DNA from: Dehalococcoidia bacterium
GTDB lineage: Bacteria; Chloroflexota; Dehalococcoidia; Lucifugimonadales; VXLM01
DNA length: 57,837 nucleotides
Assembly: GCA_009841605.1 (NCBI GenBank)
Contig: VXLM01000124.1
Span: 1-57,837, forward strand
Direction: 5' to 3'
The notes under the pieces are model-generated. The model saw only the letters and a program-made list of their open reading frames with translations. It was not told the DNA's origin and ran no database searches. Position numbers and translations under genes: made by a program. Positions 34,015-43,116 of the stretch are shown here, in pieces. The stretch's first letter is position 1. Each line of letters opens with the position of its first letter.

Positions 34015-34413
34015 CTAGTCAGAGAGCGGAGCGTCGGTGAGCCAGTTCTCATTGTCGGTCCAGTTTGGACCACCTGTGGCGTGATAGAATGCGGCGAGCA
34101 CCTCCCTATTCTCTCCGAGAGTGGGTTCACACGGCTCGAAAGCCAATTGAGAGGTAGAAGGCTGACCGGCGGATTGATCGTCGGCCTTGGGAGCTTCGGT
34201 TACCTGCGCTTCCGCCTGAACCGTCGACGGCTCGCCGGCAAGGTCTCCTTCGGACGCCGGACTGTCGTCTCCTCCACAGGCGGCGAGGGCAATGAGCAGA
34301 ACACCGATCAGTGTCATAGCCCACACAGAGCGATAGAGCGCATTGGGGCTGCAGCGGGCGCGTGTACCCCCCAAGAACCTCACCGGCCTTCCGAAGATCA
34401 GTTTGTACTCTTT
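34015..34413 (-). CDS. Lipoprotein N-terminal segment of the split LRR gene
   Basis: 132 codons from the ATG at 34413, chosen for GGGAGG eight bases upstream. The signal peptide ends in the lipobox LAAC (LIGVLLIALAACGGDD). A Ser/Thr/Ala-rich linker follows, then AAFYHATGGPNWTDNENWLT, the N-terminal cap usual before LRR domains of bacterial surface proteins. The frame stops at TAG (34015-34017) exactly where the LRR should begin. Confidence 0.7.
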   Translation of the reverse strand, partial: KEYKLIFGRPVRFLGGTRARCSPNALYRSVWAMTLIGVLLIALAACGGDDSPASEGDLAGEPSTVQAEAQVTEAPKADDQSAGQPSTSQLAFEPCEPTLGENREVLAAFYHATGGPNWTDNENWLTDAPLSD

Positions 34414-34533
34414 CATTCGTATCCTCCCTTGTCGTGCTTGGACGGGCAGAGTTGACGCAAGGCGAACTGTTGCCGGTTGTCGGTGTATGTCCGCACACCA
34501 GGCGCTGATACTCACTCATGGATATAGCTACTC

Positions 34534-37500
34534 TCAGTTTCTCCTGGCATTCTCCTCGCACTCCCACACGCATTGCTGAATGTTGGTCGTCTCATTCAAC
34601 ACGCAATCTCGCTGACACAGTTGCACCACACCCTCAGCAGACTTGGGCTGAGAGAAGTACCTGTCGCCCCGCGTCGGTATCCCCGAATCCTGCTGCATAC
34701 AGACAACCTGAAGCTGCGTGATCGCGGGAGCAGCGAGCTTGTGCGGACTCCACGTATTGCCGAAGAGATAGGACCGACTGCTCGCGAAGGAAGCCAGATG
34801 GAGTGTAGGGGCCGTTGAGAGGTCACGAAGAACCGCGTGAGTAGCGAGGGCAGACTCTCCGGAATTGGGGGAGAACCAGTTCGTCGCTGCGTACTGCACG
34901 CCTTGAGTGCTGTTCCCAGAAGACGCGGCGACCGGACCTGCCGACACGATCATCATCCTCTGATTGCTCCCGTCCTTGGGCTCCAGCCACTCGCCTGGCT
35001 GGTAGGACGCAGGTAGCACTCCCTCGTCACTGATCAGGAAGGTCTGGAGGTCGTTGCCGCGGATTCGGGAAGCGGAGAGCGCCGCAGCGACCGCCACATG
35101 GGACCGGTCCTGCCCGGTTGCCTGTGGGGGAGCCACGGGAAGGCGTATCTCCTCGGGGAACTCGTCGAGCTCGATGCTGTCACCTTTGAAATCGACAAAG
35201 CCCCGTTTGACAACGGGAACATGGCCTTCCTTGGTGATGGTGAGGGTGTACTCGGCGGCCCCGTCGGCCGTGTAGGTAATGTCAAACGAGTACGTACTTC
35301 CATTCAGTGTCTTCCTCAGCGTCCTCAGAGGCTCTTCGAGGCTGTCGAATACTTCAGGATCGCGTGCGGGAAATTCCACTATCAGAATGGCCCGGTTGCG
35401 TCCCAAGCGGAGGTAGTCTTGACTGAAATTGGTACCGGTACAATTAGAGACGGTAAGAGGGCATGCAACGGCCCGAGCAAGCAGCGGGCCAACCAAGGCG
35501 TTCCGTACGAACTCCTCCCGAACTCCATCTATGGCGAGTTCCTCCGGTGTGTAATCGGCCTCGATGGCGATGGCGGCCCACCATGACGGCGGGATGGGCA
35601 ACAGGATGGGCTGCGCTCCAAGGGTCAAATCGGCATACAGGCTACCCGGCCAGGTAGTCACGTTGCCGTCACGATCAGTTATCGTTGCGCGGACGTTGCC
35701 TGAAGGTTCGAAATCCAGCAAGAACACCCAAGCGCCTCCTCCGCGCATCCGCAGAGTCAGTTTGCCCCGGTTGGGTCCAGTCCGCTCGTATTCATATTCG
35801 CCGTAGGATTCATGACGTCCACCGTCGGCGTCGATATAAAAAGTCTTTGCGACGCCCTTTTCCGGTGGCTTGCCACGGAGGCAAGATCCAAAACACAGAC
35901 CGGGAATGAAATCATCCCTTCCAAATACAAGCCAGTCGAATTCGTCCTGGTTGCGCGGCGCCAGCTGGGATACCTCTTCGCTGGGCGTTGGGTCAACATT
36001 GTCCCCGGCCCCGGGAGCCAGTGACGGCATCCTGAAGCTCGTGTCGAAGGGCGTTTCCGTGTTGACCCCTGCCCCGAAGCAATCCTCGACGAATGATCCC
36101 GCAGTCAGGGATGAGAATGCGAGGGCTATATCGCAAGAGCCGCGGGATGGATCGTCGAACTCGAGAACAATTCTGCTGGTGTCTGGACCGGTATTCGAGT
36201 ATGTGCAGTTGGCGTCCGCAGTTACGTCGCCCCTGGTGTACCGGCAGCGCCCATCCGTCAGGAATCTCCAGTTGCGATCAGGACCGCCCACGGGGTCGGT
36301 ACGGAACCGGTCTCCAGGGTACATGGGGGCCAGATAGGTGGCTGGAATTCCCAGAAACGGTGGAGACCACCCGCAGTCACCTTCTGCTCCAATGGGGCGA
36401 ATCTGAAACCAATACTTGTCAAGGTTTTGCAAACCGTCGAATATGGCTGAGCCTATGCTACGACCGAGCACCAGGTACTGGCCTGTCCTCGCACCATTGT
36501 CCCCATGGAGCATCTGAACCTGGTATCCCTGTACGAGCGCACTGTTCTCTCTCTGCGACGCTGGAGTCCAATTGACCACAAGGTGCCGATCGCCGTGATT
36601 GGTGCGCAGGTTCCTGACCGGCTCGCACGCGGGAACCAGATTCTCGATGTTGATGACCACATCAATCGAGGCACTCCCGCCGTCGCCGTCGGACGCTCCA
36701 ACGTTCACCTGGTACCGGTTCCTGGTCTCATAGTCGTAGGTGACGCCATTCCTCGTACGCACCTGACCAGTAGAGGAAACTATGGAGAAACTGCCGGCAT
36801 CCGGCCCGCTCATGGTGTAGGTGAGCTTTCCGTCAGCATCGGCGGTAACGGGATCGCCCACGTTGATGCCCCCGGGCGTGTTTTCGAGGATCGAGCGGGC
36901 GGTGGGACCGCTTTCCGTGAACCTCACCTCCCGGCGGCCAGTCGGCTCGCTGTCCGCTCCGGTCTGCCCTGTCGAGCTTGTCTCTGACGGAACCGCCGGA
37001 TTGTCTGAGTCGATCTCCGAGCAGCCCCCCCTGTTGCAGGCGACCACCCAGTAGTAGTTCTTGTCCTTGTCGGGTTCGGTGTGGACGTAGGTGGTCTGGG
37101 TCACGTTGGTGGCTAGTTCCTCGCAAAAGCCCGGGTTTCCGTCCCTATTCAACCTGCAGCGGGAGTCGTGAAAGTCGTCGTAGTAGACGGTGTAGTAGTC
37201 TGCACCCACCTCCGGATCCCAGTTGACGCGTATTGCCGCACCCTCACGGGTATACCGCACGTTCCCTGGGCCGCTGGGAATGGCCTCGATAGGTGTGGCC
37301 GGGTTCGCAGACTCGATCTCCGAGCACACCTCGCCGGTACAGGCCGTCACCCAGTAGTAGTTGTTGCGGACGGCGGGACTGATGTGCAGGTAGGTTGTCC
37401 CGACAATGTTCATTGCCAGCTCATCACACAAACGGGGGCTTCCGTCCCTGTATAACGTGCAGCGGGAGTCATGGAGGTCGTCATGGTAGACGTTGTAGTA

Positions 37501-39243
37501 GTCCGCTCCGGCCACCCGATCCCAGGTAATGCGTATGGCAGAGCCTTCCAGGGCATAGCGCATGTTGGTGGGAACTGAGGGTGTGGCGCTCTGGAGCACC
37601 GGGGTTGCCGTTGCCGTGGGCACCGATGTAGGTGTGGGGACAGGAGTTGGTGCCGAGGGCACTGTCGTTGGGGTAGGGGTTGGTGCCGTGGGCACTGGAA
37701 TAGGTGTGGAGGTAGGGGTTGGTGCAGTGGGCACTGACGTTGGTGTGGAGGTAGGGGTTGGTGCAGTGGGCGCCGGCGTAGGTGTGGCTATAGATCCGGT
37801 CGAGCCGGCCTCCGACTGTGTAGCCGGGTTGTCGGAGTCGATCTCCGAGCAGCCCTCCTTGTTGCAGGCGACTACCCAATAGTAGTTGTAGCCGTCAGAG
37901 GGACTGGCGTGGAGGTAGGTCGTCTTAGACACATTCGTAGCCAGTTCCTCGCACCCTCCCAGGGTGCGTGCGTACACGCCCGACGCGCAGTAGTCGTTGT
38001 CGTGGAAATATACGTTATAGTAGTCCGCTCCATCCGCCGGTTCCCAACTGACGCGCATTGCCGAACCTTCATGGACGGATCTCACGTTCGTGGGGCCTTC
38101 TGGCCTGGGGTCCAACGACACTGAGATGGAATAGGAGCCTGTTCCATCTCCCCCAACGACAATGTGATGCATGCCCCCAATTTCTGCTTCCCAGTAGATG
38201 GGCTTCCTTTCTTCTCCCGGTTTGGACTCTAGGTCGACTTGCAGGCCGTCGGGCAAAATCACCCACATGTCGGGCACGGTTCCGCTCCCCACTTCAATCA
38301 CATACCGTTCTCCCTGATCGGCTTCGAGGAAGTAGTTATCCCACTCGCCTGGTTTGTCCAGTGCCGCTTGCACACTTTCTCCCACCTCTAGCTCGATATC
38401 TGTCTCGTTAGCATCCATTCCTGCGAGACCTTCAAGGTTGCAGCCAGCTGCAGCCAGAAGCTCCCGAACCCCCGGATCCAAGGCCTTCATCGCCGCAGTA
38501 AAGACTTCGAGATTGTCAAACAGTGCCGCAATATATGCAGGGGCATGCACAGGCTCATCGCCGACGAATCCGACGACGGTTTCGCCCTTATATTCATCAG
38601 GGTTGTCCCACACCGACTTTTCGCTCTTCAAGAGGACTATGAGTTGTTCGTGAAAGTACCCAAATTCAGCCGGAGGGTCGATCGCTTCGAGTGCTGCTAT
38701 TTGAGTTCCTAGCTCGAACGACCTTTGCTTCATTTCCTCATCCGTCACGGTCCCGCCAGAATCTGTCATTTCCTGATCAGACCTCGCGGTTTCCTCCTGA
38801 ACACACATTTCGGCCAAGTACTCGTCCACCGACATTCGTGATGTTTCCGGCGCCGGAATAGCCGTGGCGGGTTGTGCGGCAGTGGGTTGAGGTGTGGGCG
38901 TGGACGTCGATGTGGCGGCTCGAGTTGGCTCAGGCTCCGGTGTAGCCGTGGCGGTCGACCCTGTAGGTGGCCCGGAGCCAGGCATCGGCGTAGGCTTGCC
39001 GTTGTCAGGAGTTACACTAGAGCCGGTCTCCAGCTGGCCCGGTGTGGCCGTTGGGGTGATCTCTACAGGAGTACCGCCAGCGGCGTCGGCCATAGGCGTA
39101 GTTGCGGAAGATGGTTCACCAGAGGCTGATGCCTTGGGCACATCTTCTCGTGCCTCGTCGTTGCACCCGCAGGCGAGGATGACCGACAGGGTGATCCAGA
39201 GGGCTAGAAGAGTCGGCAGCCACTGGAGCAGTGGCTTTCTCAT
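34534..39243 (-). CDS. Very large FN3/cadherin-like surface lipoprotein
   Basis: About 1569 residues from ATG 39243. Lipobox LSVILAC with Cys at ~25; Pro/Thr/Glu-rich linker; a ~135-residue module starting ETSRMSVDEYLAEMC that is shared with the protein at 39425-41590. Next come a PPC-like beta domain (GEWDNYFLEADQGERYVIEV), three FN3-like domains each with YYNVY/YYTVY and NYYWVxACN...GCSEI, and a Pro/Thr tandem-repeat linker between the first two. Then a cadherin-like domain (TYTMSGPDAGSFSIVSSTGQ), another FN3 (HLVVNWTPASQ) and a C-terminal region of about 550 residues without a named domain, ending in a Cys-rich tail. Probably an adhesin or cell-surface binding protein. Confidence 0.8.
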   Translation of the reverse strand: MRKPLLQWLPTLLALWITLSVILACGCNDEAREDVPKASASGEPSSATTPMADAAGGTPVEITPTATPGQLETGSSVTPDNGKPTPMPGSGPPTGSTATATPEPEPTRAATSTSTPTPQPTAAQPATAIPAPETSRMSVDEYLAEMCVQEETARSDQEMTDSGGTVTDEEMKQRSFELGTQIAALEAIDPPAEFGYFHEQLIVLLKSEKSVWDNPDEYKGETVVGFVGDEPVHAPAYIAALFDNLEVFTAAMKALDPGVRELLAAAGCNLEGLAGMDANETDIELEVGESVQAALDKPGEWDNYFLEADQGERYVIEVGSGTVPDMWVILPDGLQVDLESKPGEERKPIYWEAEIGGMHHIVVGGDGTGSYSISVSLDPRPEGPTNVRSVHEGSAMRVSWEPADGADYYNVYFHDNDYCASGVYARTLGGCEELATNVSKTTYLHASPSDGYNYYWVVACNKEGCSEIDSDNPATQSEAGSTGSIATPTPAPTAPTPTSTPTSVPTAPTPTSTPIPVPTAPTPTPTTVPSAPTPVPTPTSVPTATATPVLQSATPSVPTNMRYALEGSAIRITWDRVAGADYYNVYHDDLHDSRCTLYRDGSPRLCDELAMNIVGTTYLHISPAVRNNYYWVTACTGEVCSEIESANPATPIEAIPSGPGNVRYTREGAAIRVNWDPEVGADYYTVYYDDFHDSRCRLNRDGNPGFCEELATNVTQTTYVHTEPDKDKNYYWVVACNRGGCSEIDSDNPAVPSETSSTGQTGADSEPTGRREVRFTESGPTARSILENTPGGINVGDPVTADADGKLTYTMSGPDAGSFSIVSSTGQVRTRNGVTYDYETRNRYQVNVGASDGDGGSASIDVVINIENLVPACEPVRNLRTNHGDRHLVVNWTPASQRENSALVQGYQVQMLHGDNGARTGQYLVLGRSIGSAIFDGLQNLDKYWFQIRPIGAEGDCGWSPPFLGIPATYLAPMYPGDRFRTDPVGGPDRNWRFLTDGRCRYTRGDVTADANCTYSNTGPDTSRIVLEFDDPSRGSCDIALAFSSLTAGSFVEDCFGAGVNTETPFDTSFRMPSLAPGAGDNVDPTPSEEVSQLAPRNQDEFDWLVFGRDDFIPGLCFGSCLRGKPPEKGVAKTFYIDADGGRHESYGEYEYERTGPNRGKLTLRMRGGGAWVFLLDFEPSGNVRATITDRDGNVTTWPGSLYADLTLGAQPILLPIPPSWWAAIAIEADYTPEELAIDGVREEFVRNALVGPLLARAVACPLTVSNCTGTNFSQDYLRLGRNRAILIVEFPARDPEVFDSLEEPLRTLRKTLNGSTYSFDITYTADGAAEYTLTITKEGHVPVVKRGFVDFKGDSIELDEFPEEIRLPVAPPQATGQDRSHVAVAAALSASRIRGNDLQTFLISDEGVLPASYQPGEWLEPKDGSNQRMMIVSAGPVAASSGNSTQGVQYAATNWFSPNSGESALATHAVLRDLSTAPTLHLASFASSRSYLFGNTWSPHKLAAPAITQLQVVCMQQDSGIPTRGDRYFSQPKSAEGVVQLCQRDCVLNETTNIQQCVWECEENARRN
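37673..37789. repeat. Three 39-bp tandem repeats coding a Pro/Thr linker
   Basis: Units at 37673-37711, 37712-37750 and 37751-37789 start GTAGGGGTTGGTGC on the + strand and encode 13-residue PTPTSTPTSVPTA-type blocks on the minus strand. Degenerate units continue upstream to about 37610. Such repeats are prone to length change by slippage, altering linker length between FN3 domains. Confidence 0.75.
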
Positions 39244-39424
39244 TGCCTGACCTCCCAACTAGACTATTTCAGGGGGCCGCACTGTGTGACTTCTCACGAC
39301 AGCTGTTCTCTTTGGTACGGCCCCACTTAAATGAGTGCCGTCAACGCAGATAGAGAAACAAACAACGCTAGGATCGACCTAACGCAGTTTCCCTTCTGCA
39401 TGAATCTCGTATCGAGCATGGCAA

Positions 39425-41590
39425 TTACCACAAGCCGAAGAAGCCTAAGATGCCGAAGAAGGCGCCTCTGATCAGGCCGACAGATGTACTGCCCACATCA
39501 CCGACAGCGCTGGCCGGCCCGCCCAGGTGTTTCATAACTTCCTCCACACCCTCAATGGTGGCGTCGATCCCGTCGGGGATTTCACCGATCAGATCGGTAC
39601 CCTGAAATAGAGAGACTGACACCAAGTTGGTTAGCTTGCCCAACGCTTTCGGTATCTCTCCTTCCACCAGGTTGTCGTGAAGCGACAGCAGTACGAGATC
39701 CTCAAAATTTCCAAAGGAATCCGGTATCTGTCCTGTGAATTGGTTATTGTGCAGCAACAACACCCTGAGGGAAGTCATGTCCCCCAGTTCCCGCGGCAAG
39801 TTTCCACTGAGGGCATTGTCGTGCAGGGTCAGGAGCGCAAGTCTGTCCAGGTTTCCCAGCGTTCCCGGGATCGGCCCGCTCAACTGGTTAGAATGGAATT
39901 GGAGTCGGCGCAGGTCGCCCAGATTGCCCAGTTCGGAAGGTATTGGCCCACTGAGTTGGTTGTCGAATAGGTGGAGGCCGATCAGGTTCCTGAGATCCCC
40001 CAGTTCTGGCGGAACTGGGCCGGTCAACTGGTTGTTGCCCAGATGCAGAGACTTGAGGTTCGACAATTGGCCCATTTCCTGCGGGATGGGACCTGTAAGG
40101 CGGTTGTTCTCCAATTCCAGTTGGCGCAGCAGGGAGAGTTTCCAGACTGGCTGGCCAATGGGGCCGCTAAGTTCATTGTTGCTCAGGTAAAGCCACCGGA
40201 GCTGAGAAAGATGTTGGAGTCCTTCAGGCAAAGGCCCAGTCAGTGCATTGTCGGACAGGTCAATCCAGCGCAATTCTGACAGTTCGCCCAGCGATTCCGG
40301 TATCGGTCCCGTGAGCTGGTTGTCGAAAAGAGCGAGGTCCGTTACTCGCCCATTTTCATCCGTGGTGACCCCGAACCACCTTGCGAGGGACTCGTCGGTC
40401 AGCCAGTTATCGCTGTAGGTCCATCCAGAGCCGCCTGTGGATTCGAAGAACTTTGTCAGGGCCTCACGGTCTCGGTCCGAGGAATCTTTGGTTCTTGGAC
40501 CAGATTGACTGGCCGGCGGTGGGTCCTGCAGGATCTGCTGGACAATGGAGCGATCGTATTTGTCAGCTATGGCTGTGGGTGTGGTCCCTTGATACCAGCT
40601 TCTGTTGGACTGGCAACGTTCGTCTATATCGGCTCCGGCTTCGACAAGGAGACTGACCGTTTCTGTGAAGCCATAATTCACGGCCAGGCAAAGAGGTGAA
40701 TTGCCCCTTGCACCGGTGTCTGCACCTGCGTCCAAAAGCAATTGGACGATGTGGTTCCACTCGCTGCTCACAGCGATGTGGAGCGGGACAACTCCGTCGT
40801 ACCACCCTGTTCCCTGGCTCTCGCACCTGGCATTGACGTCCACACCGGCTTCGATAAGATCCTCAACGGCGCTTGTCTGCTTGTAATTGATCGCTTGGCA
40901 AAGTGGTTCGCTAATCGCTGTCGCGGTGGGAGGGGACACAGCAGTTGGGGTTGGTGCGGCGGGTCGAGTCGGCTCAGGCTCCGGCGTAGGCTTGCCGCTG
41001 TCAGGAGTTTCACTAGAGCCGGTCTCCAACTGGCCCGGCGGGCCGGCGGAATCTTCACCAAAGCAGCCAGCCTCCTCCAATCGCTCGCGGACATCGGGAG
41101 TCATGGCGGTAATCGCCTCTATGACTGCCTCGATGAGTCCTACCTCGACCAAGATGGCCTCCACACCCTCAACCGTGATCACGTCGTCCTTGGAGCCGCC
41201 GTAGTCGTCCACCCCCGTCTTGACCGCTCTCAGGTAGGCAGTAATTGCGCTGTGATATTGTGCTAATTCAGTCGGTGCGTTGAGCGTTTCATTTATCTCA
41301 ATTCCACGGCTCAACTCCTCAGAGTATTCCCCATAGGTGTAGGTCAGAATTTCCGATTCCTCTGCCCCACTGCACGTGGCCGCCACGTACTCGTCCAACG
41401 ACATTCGGGAAGTTTCCAGCGCCGGAATAGACGTGGCGGCATCACCCTCGGTTGCTGAAGCGGGCTCGGATGTATCTTCCACGAGGGACGGTTTATCGCC
41501 GCAGGCGAATATGGCGGCAGATATGAGCAGGAGTCCAAGAAGGACGTGCGACCGTTGTAATGTTGAAGCTACAGCAAGTACTGGCGTCAA
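39425..41590 (-). CDS. Ankyrin + LRR surface lipoprotein
   Basis: About 721 residues. The TTG at 41590 follows GGGAGG by 7 bases and gives a compact signal peptide with lipobox AIFAC; a GTG at 41623 would add 11 residues. The order is: the shared module ETSRMSLDEYVAATC...AGC; a Pro/Thr linker; about three ankyrin repeats (VEDLIEAGVDVNARC, IVQLLLDAGADTGARG, VSLLVEAGADIDERC); the LRR N-cap TKFFESTGGSGWTYSDNWLT with WFGVTTDENGRV; then about ten LRRs (LSGPIPSELGNL type). It ends in a hydrophobic tail GLIRGAFFGILGFFGLW. Unlike the duplicated modules nearby it is intact. It is likely exported and involved in protein binding or adhesion. Confidence 0.85.
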   Translation of the reverse strand: MTPVLAVASTLQRSHVLLGLLLISAAIFACGDKPSLVEDTSEPASATEGDAATSIPALETSRMSLDEYVAATCSGAEESEILTYTYGEYSEELSRGIEINETLNAPTELAQYHSAITAYLRAVKTGVDDYGGSKDDVITVEGVEAILVEVGLIEAVIEAITAMTPDVRERLEEAGCFGEDSAGPPGQLETGSSETPDSGKPTPEPEPTRPAAPTPTAVSPPTATAISEPLCQAINYKQTSAVEDLIEAGVDVNARCESQGTGWYDGVVPLHIAVSSEWNHIVQLLLDAGADTGARGNSPLCLAVNYGFTETVSLLVEAGADIDERCQSNRSWYQGTTPTAIADKYDRSIVQQILQDPPPASQSGPRTKDSSDRDREALTKFFESTGGSGWTYSDNWLTDESLARWFGVTTDENGRVTDLALFDNQLTGPIPESLGELSELRWIDLSDNALTGPLPEGLQHLSQLRWLYLSNNELSGPIGQPVWKLSLLRQLELENNRLTGPIPQEMGQLSNLKSLHLGNNQLTGPVPPELGDLRNLIGLHLFDNQLSGPIPSELGNLGDLRRLQFHSNQLSGPIPGTLGNLDRLALLTLHDNALSGNLPRELGDMTSLRVLLLHNNQFTGQIPDSFGNFEDLVLLSLHDNLVEGEIPKALGKLTNLVSVSLFQGTDLIGEIPDGIDATIEGVEEVMKHLGGPASAVGDVGSTSVGLIRGAFFGILGFFGLW

Positions 41591-41623
41591 CTGAATGCCT
41601 CCCTGCTGGGATAACGCAGTCAC

Positions 41624-41900
41624 AACTAGCTCTGCCTAAGGGGCAGAACCCAGCAGCTTAGACGCTAACCTCCGGTCGCTGCTGAGGGAAGATCAAAAGA
41701 GAAACATCTACGCCCCCTTTTTGCTCACTTTTGAAGTAGCACTTTGCCTATCCTGTATTGGTACATTGTGTACTAGTGCGTGCTGGGCAATTGGGCTAAG
41801 CTTCCATTAATGAATCCCACTGACACTTGCGCGAGGCTAATCATCGATGAATTCAGCCAACGTATTTCCGGCCCTTCAAGATCGGACCGGGTGACTGGAG
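41624..41900. promoter_or_regulatory. Divergent intergenic region
   Basis: 277 bp between the divergently transcribed ankyrin-LRR lipoprotein and histidine kinase genes, so both promoters should lie here. The sequence is AT-rich around 41695-41830 (for example TTTTTGCTCACTTTTGAAG). I could not assign -35/-10 boxes with confidence. Confidence 0.45.
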
Positions 41901-43115
41901 TTGCTTAGGTCAGGCAGGGGCCGCTTGCCAAGCTGGCTTACGCCAACCGGCTGGGCCGACCCCGACGTGATTCGGTATACCGCATGGGTCTCGGTCTGGG
42001 GTCGCTGGCTCATCTGGCTTGTTATAGTGGTGCAGTTTGCCTACCGCCCGGGCTTCTGGTATCACGAGGGCCACTTCGAATACCTCTTCCTACCTGTACC
42101 ATTCGTGACGCTAAATGCCCTGGTCCACTACCGGCTCCTGACGAACAGGTCGGTTACATGGCGCTGGATGTTCTTTCTGAGCGCCATGGACATGGCCACT
42201 TTCACGATCGGTATCGTCCTGCAGCGCGGATTCGAGGGCTTCCTGTTTCTGGCCTACTATCCGGCGCTGGTGCTGTTTGTCATGGCCTTCCCGTCATTGG
42301 TGCTCGGGTTGGCCTGGACGACAATGAACGCCGTGGTCTATGCCCTCGTGAGCCTGAGGGTCGGCCTCGGCCTTGACCTTGTCGCAGGCGATGAGAAAGA
42401 CTTGCTAGCCAGAGTGGCGGCGATGTACGTCCTTGTGTTGTGCGTCAGTTTCATTGTCCGTTTCGAACGCATCAGGAGGCAGGCGGCGGTGGAAAGGGAG
42501 CGTCACTTGCAACGAGAACGCATCGAGCTCTCCCAGGCCATCCACGACACGACGGCGCAGACCGCCTACATGATTGGACTGGGGATTCACCGGGCCAGGG
42601 AGTTGGCCGGGGAGTCGAACGAGGAATTGAATGCCGCTCTGGATGCGACCTCCACGCTGTCGAAGTCGGCCATGTGGGAGTTGAGGCGTCCCATCGACGA
42701 GGGTCGTCTCTTCGAGGGGAGAGAGCTGCAACAAGTCCTGTGGTCGCACTGTGCGACGTTCGAAAGGATCACATCCGTTCCCGCCAAAGTGTCTCAGTCG
42801 GGAACCGAACCTCCGCTTGCCATGGAGACGCGATCCCGTCTCTTCTCAATAGCGCACAACGCGCTGACCAACGCGTTCCTGCATGCCCGTCCAGGGAGGG
42901 TCGATGTCAGGCTGGGCTTCGAATCCGACAGCATCAGGCTGTCCGTCTCGGACGACGGCGTGGGTCTTCCAGACGACTATGCCGAGCGCGGCCGCGGTTT
43001 CAATGGCATGAGGGCGGACGCCGAGCGGATGGGCGGAATGCTGGTCGTGGAAAGTAGTGGAGGAGGAACGACCATTACATGCGTGGTTCCCCGTGCAGCG
43101 GATAGAGGAGGCTGA
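41901..43115 (+). CDS. NarL-type sensor histidine kinase, membrane-bound
   Basis: Up to 404 residues. Residues ~27-185 contain about five to six membrane segments. Then come a short cytoplasmic helix, the HisKA_3 dimerisation domain with H215 in LSQAIHDTTAQTAYMIGLG, and an HATPase domain with an N box in SIAHNALTNAFLHARPG, a G1 box DDGVGLPDD and GRGFNGMRADAERMGG. It should autophosphorylate and pass phosphate to the regulator encoded 1 base downstream. The TTG at 41901 is poorly placed relative to GGAG; the GTG at 41967 could be the real start. The signal sensed is unknown; the membrane region itself is probably the sensor. Confidence 0.88.
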   Translation: MLRSGRGRLPSWLTPTGWADPDVIRYTAWVSVWGRWLIWLVIVVQFAYRPGFWYHEGHFEYLFLPVPFVTLNALVHYRLLTNRSVTWRWMFFLSAMDMATFTIGIVLQRGFEGFLFLAYYPALVLFVMAFPSLVLGLAWTTMNAVVYALVSLRVGLGLDLVAGDEKDLLARVAAMYVLVLCVSFIVRFERIRRQAAVERERHLQRERIELSQAIHDTTAQTAYMIGLGIHRARELAGESNEELNAALDATSTLSKSAMWELRRPIDEGRLFEGRELQQVLWSHCATFERITSVPAKVSQSGTEPPLAMETRSRLFSIAHNALTNAFLHARPGRVDVRLGFESDSIRLSVSDDGVGLPDDYAERGRGFNGMRADAERMGGMLVVESSGGGTTITCVVPRAADRGG

Positions 43116-43116
43116 T

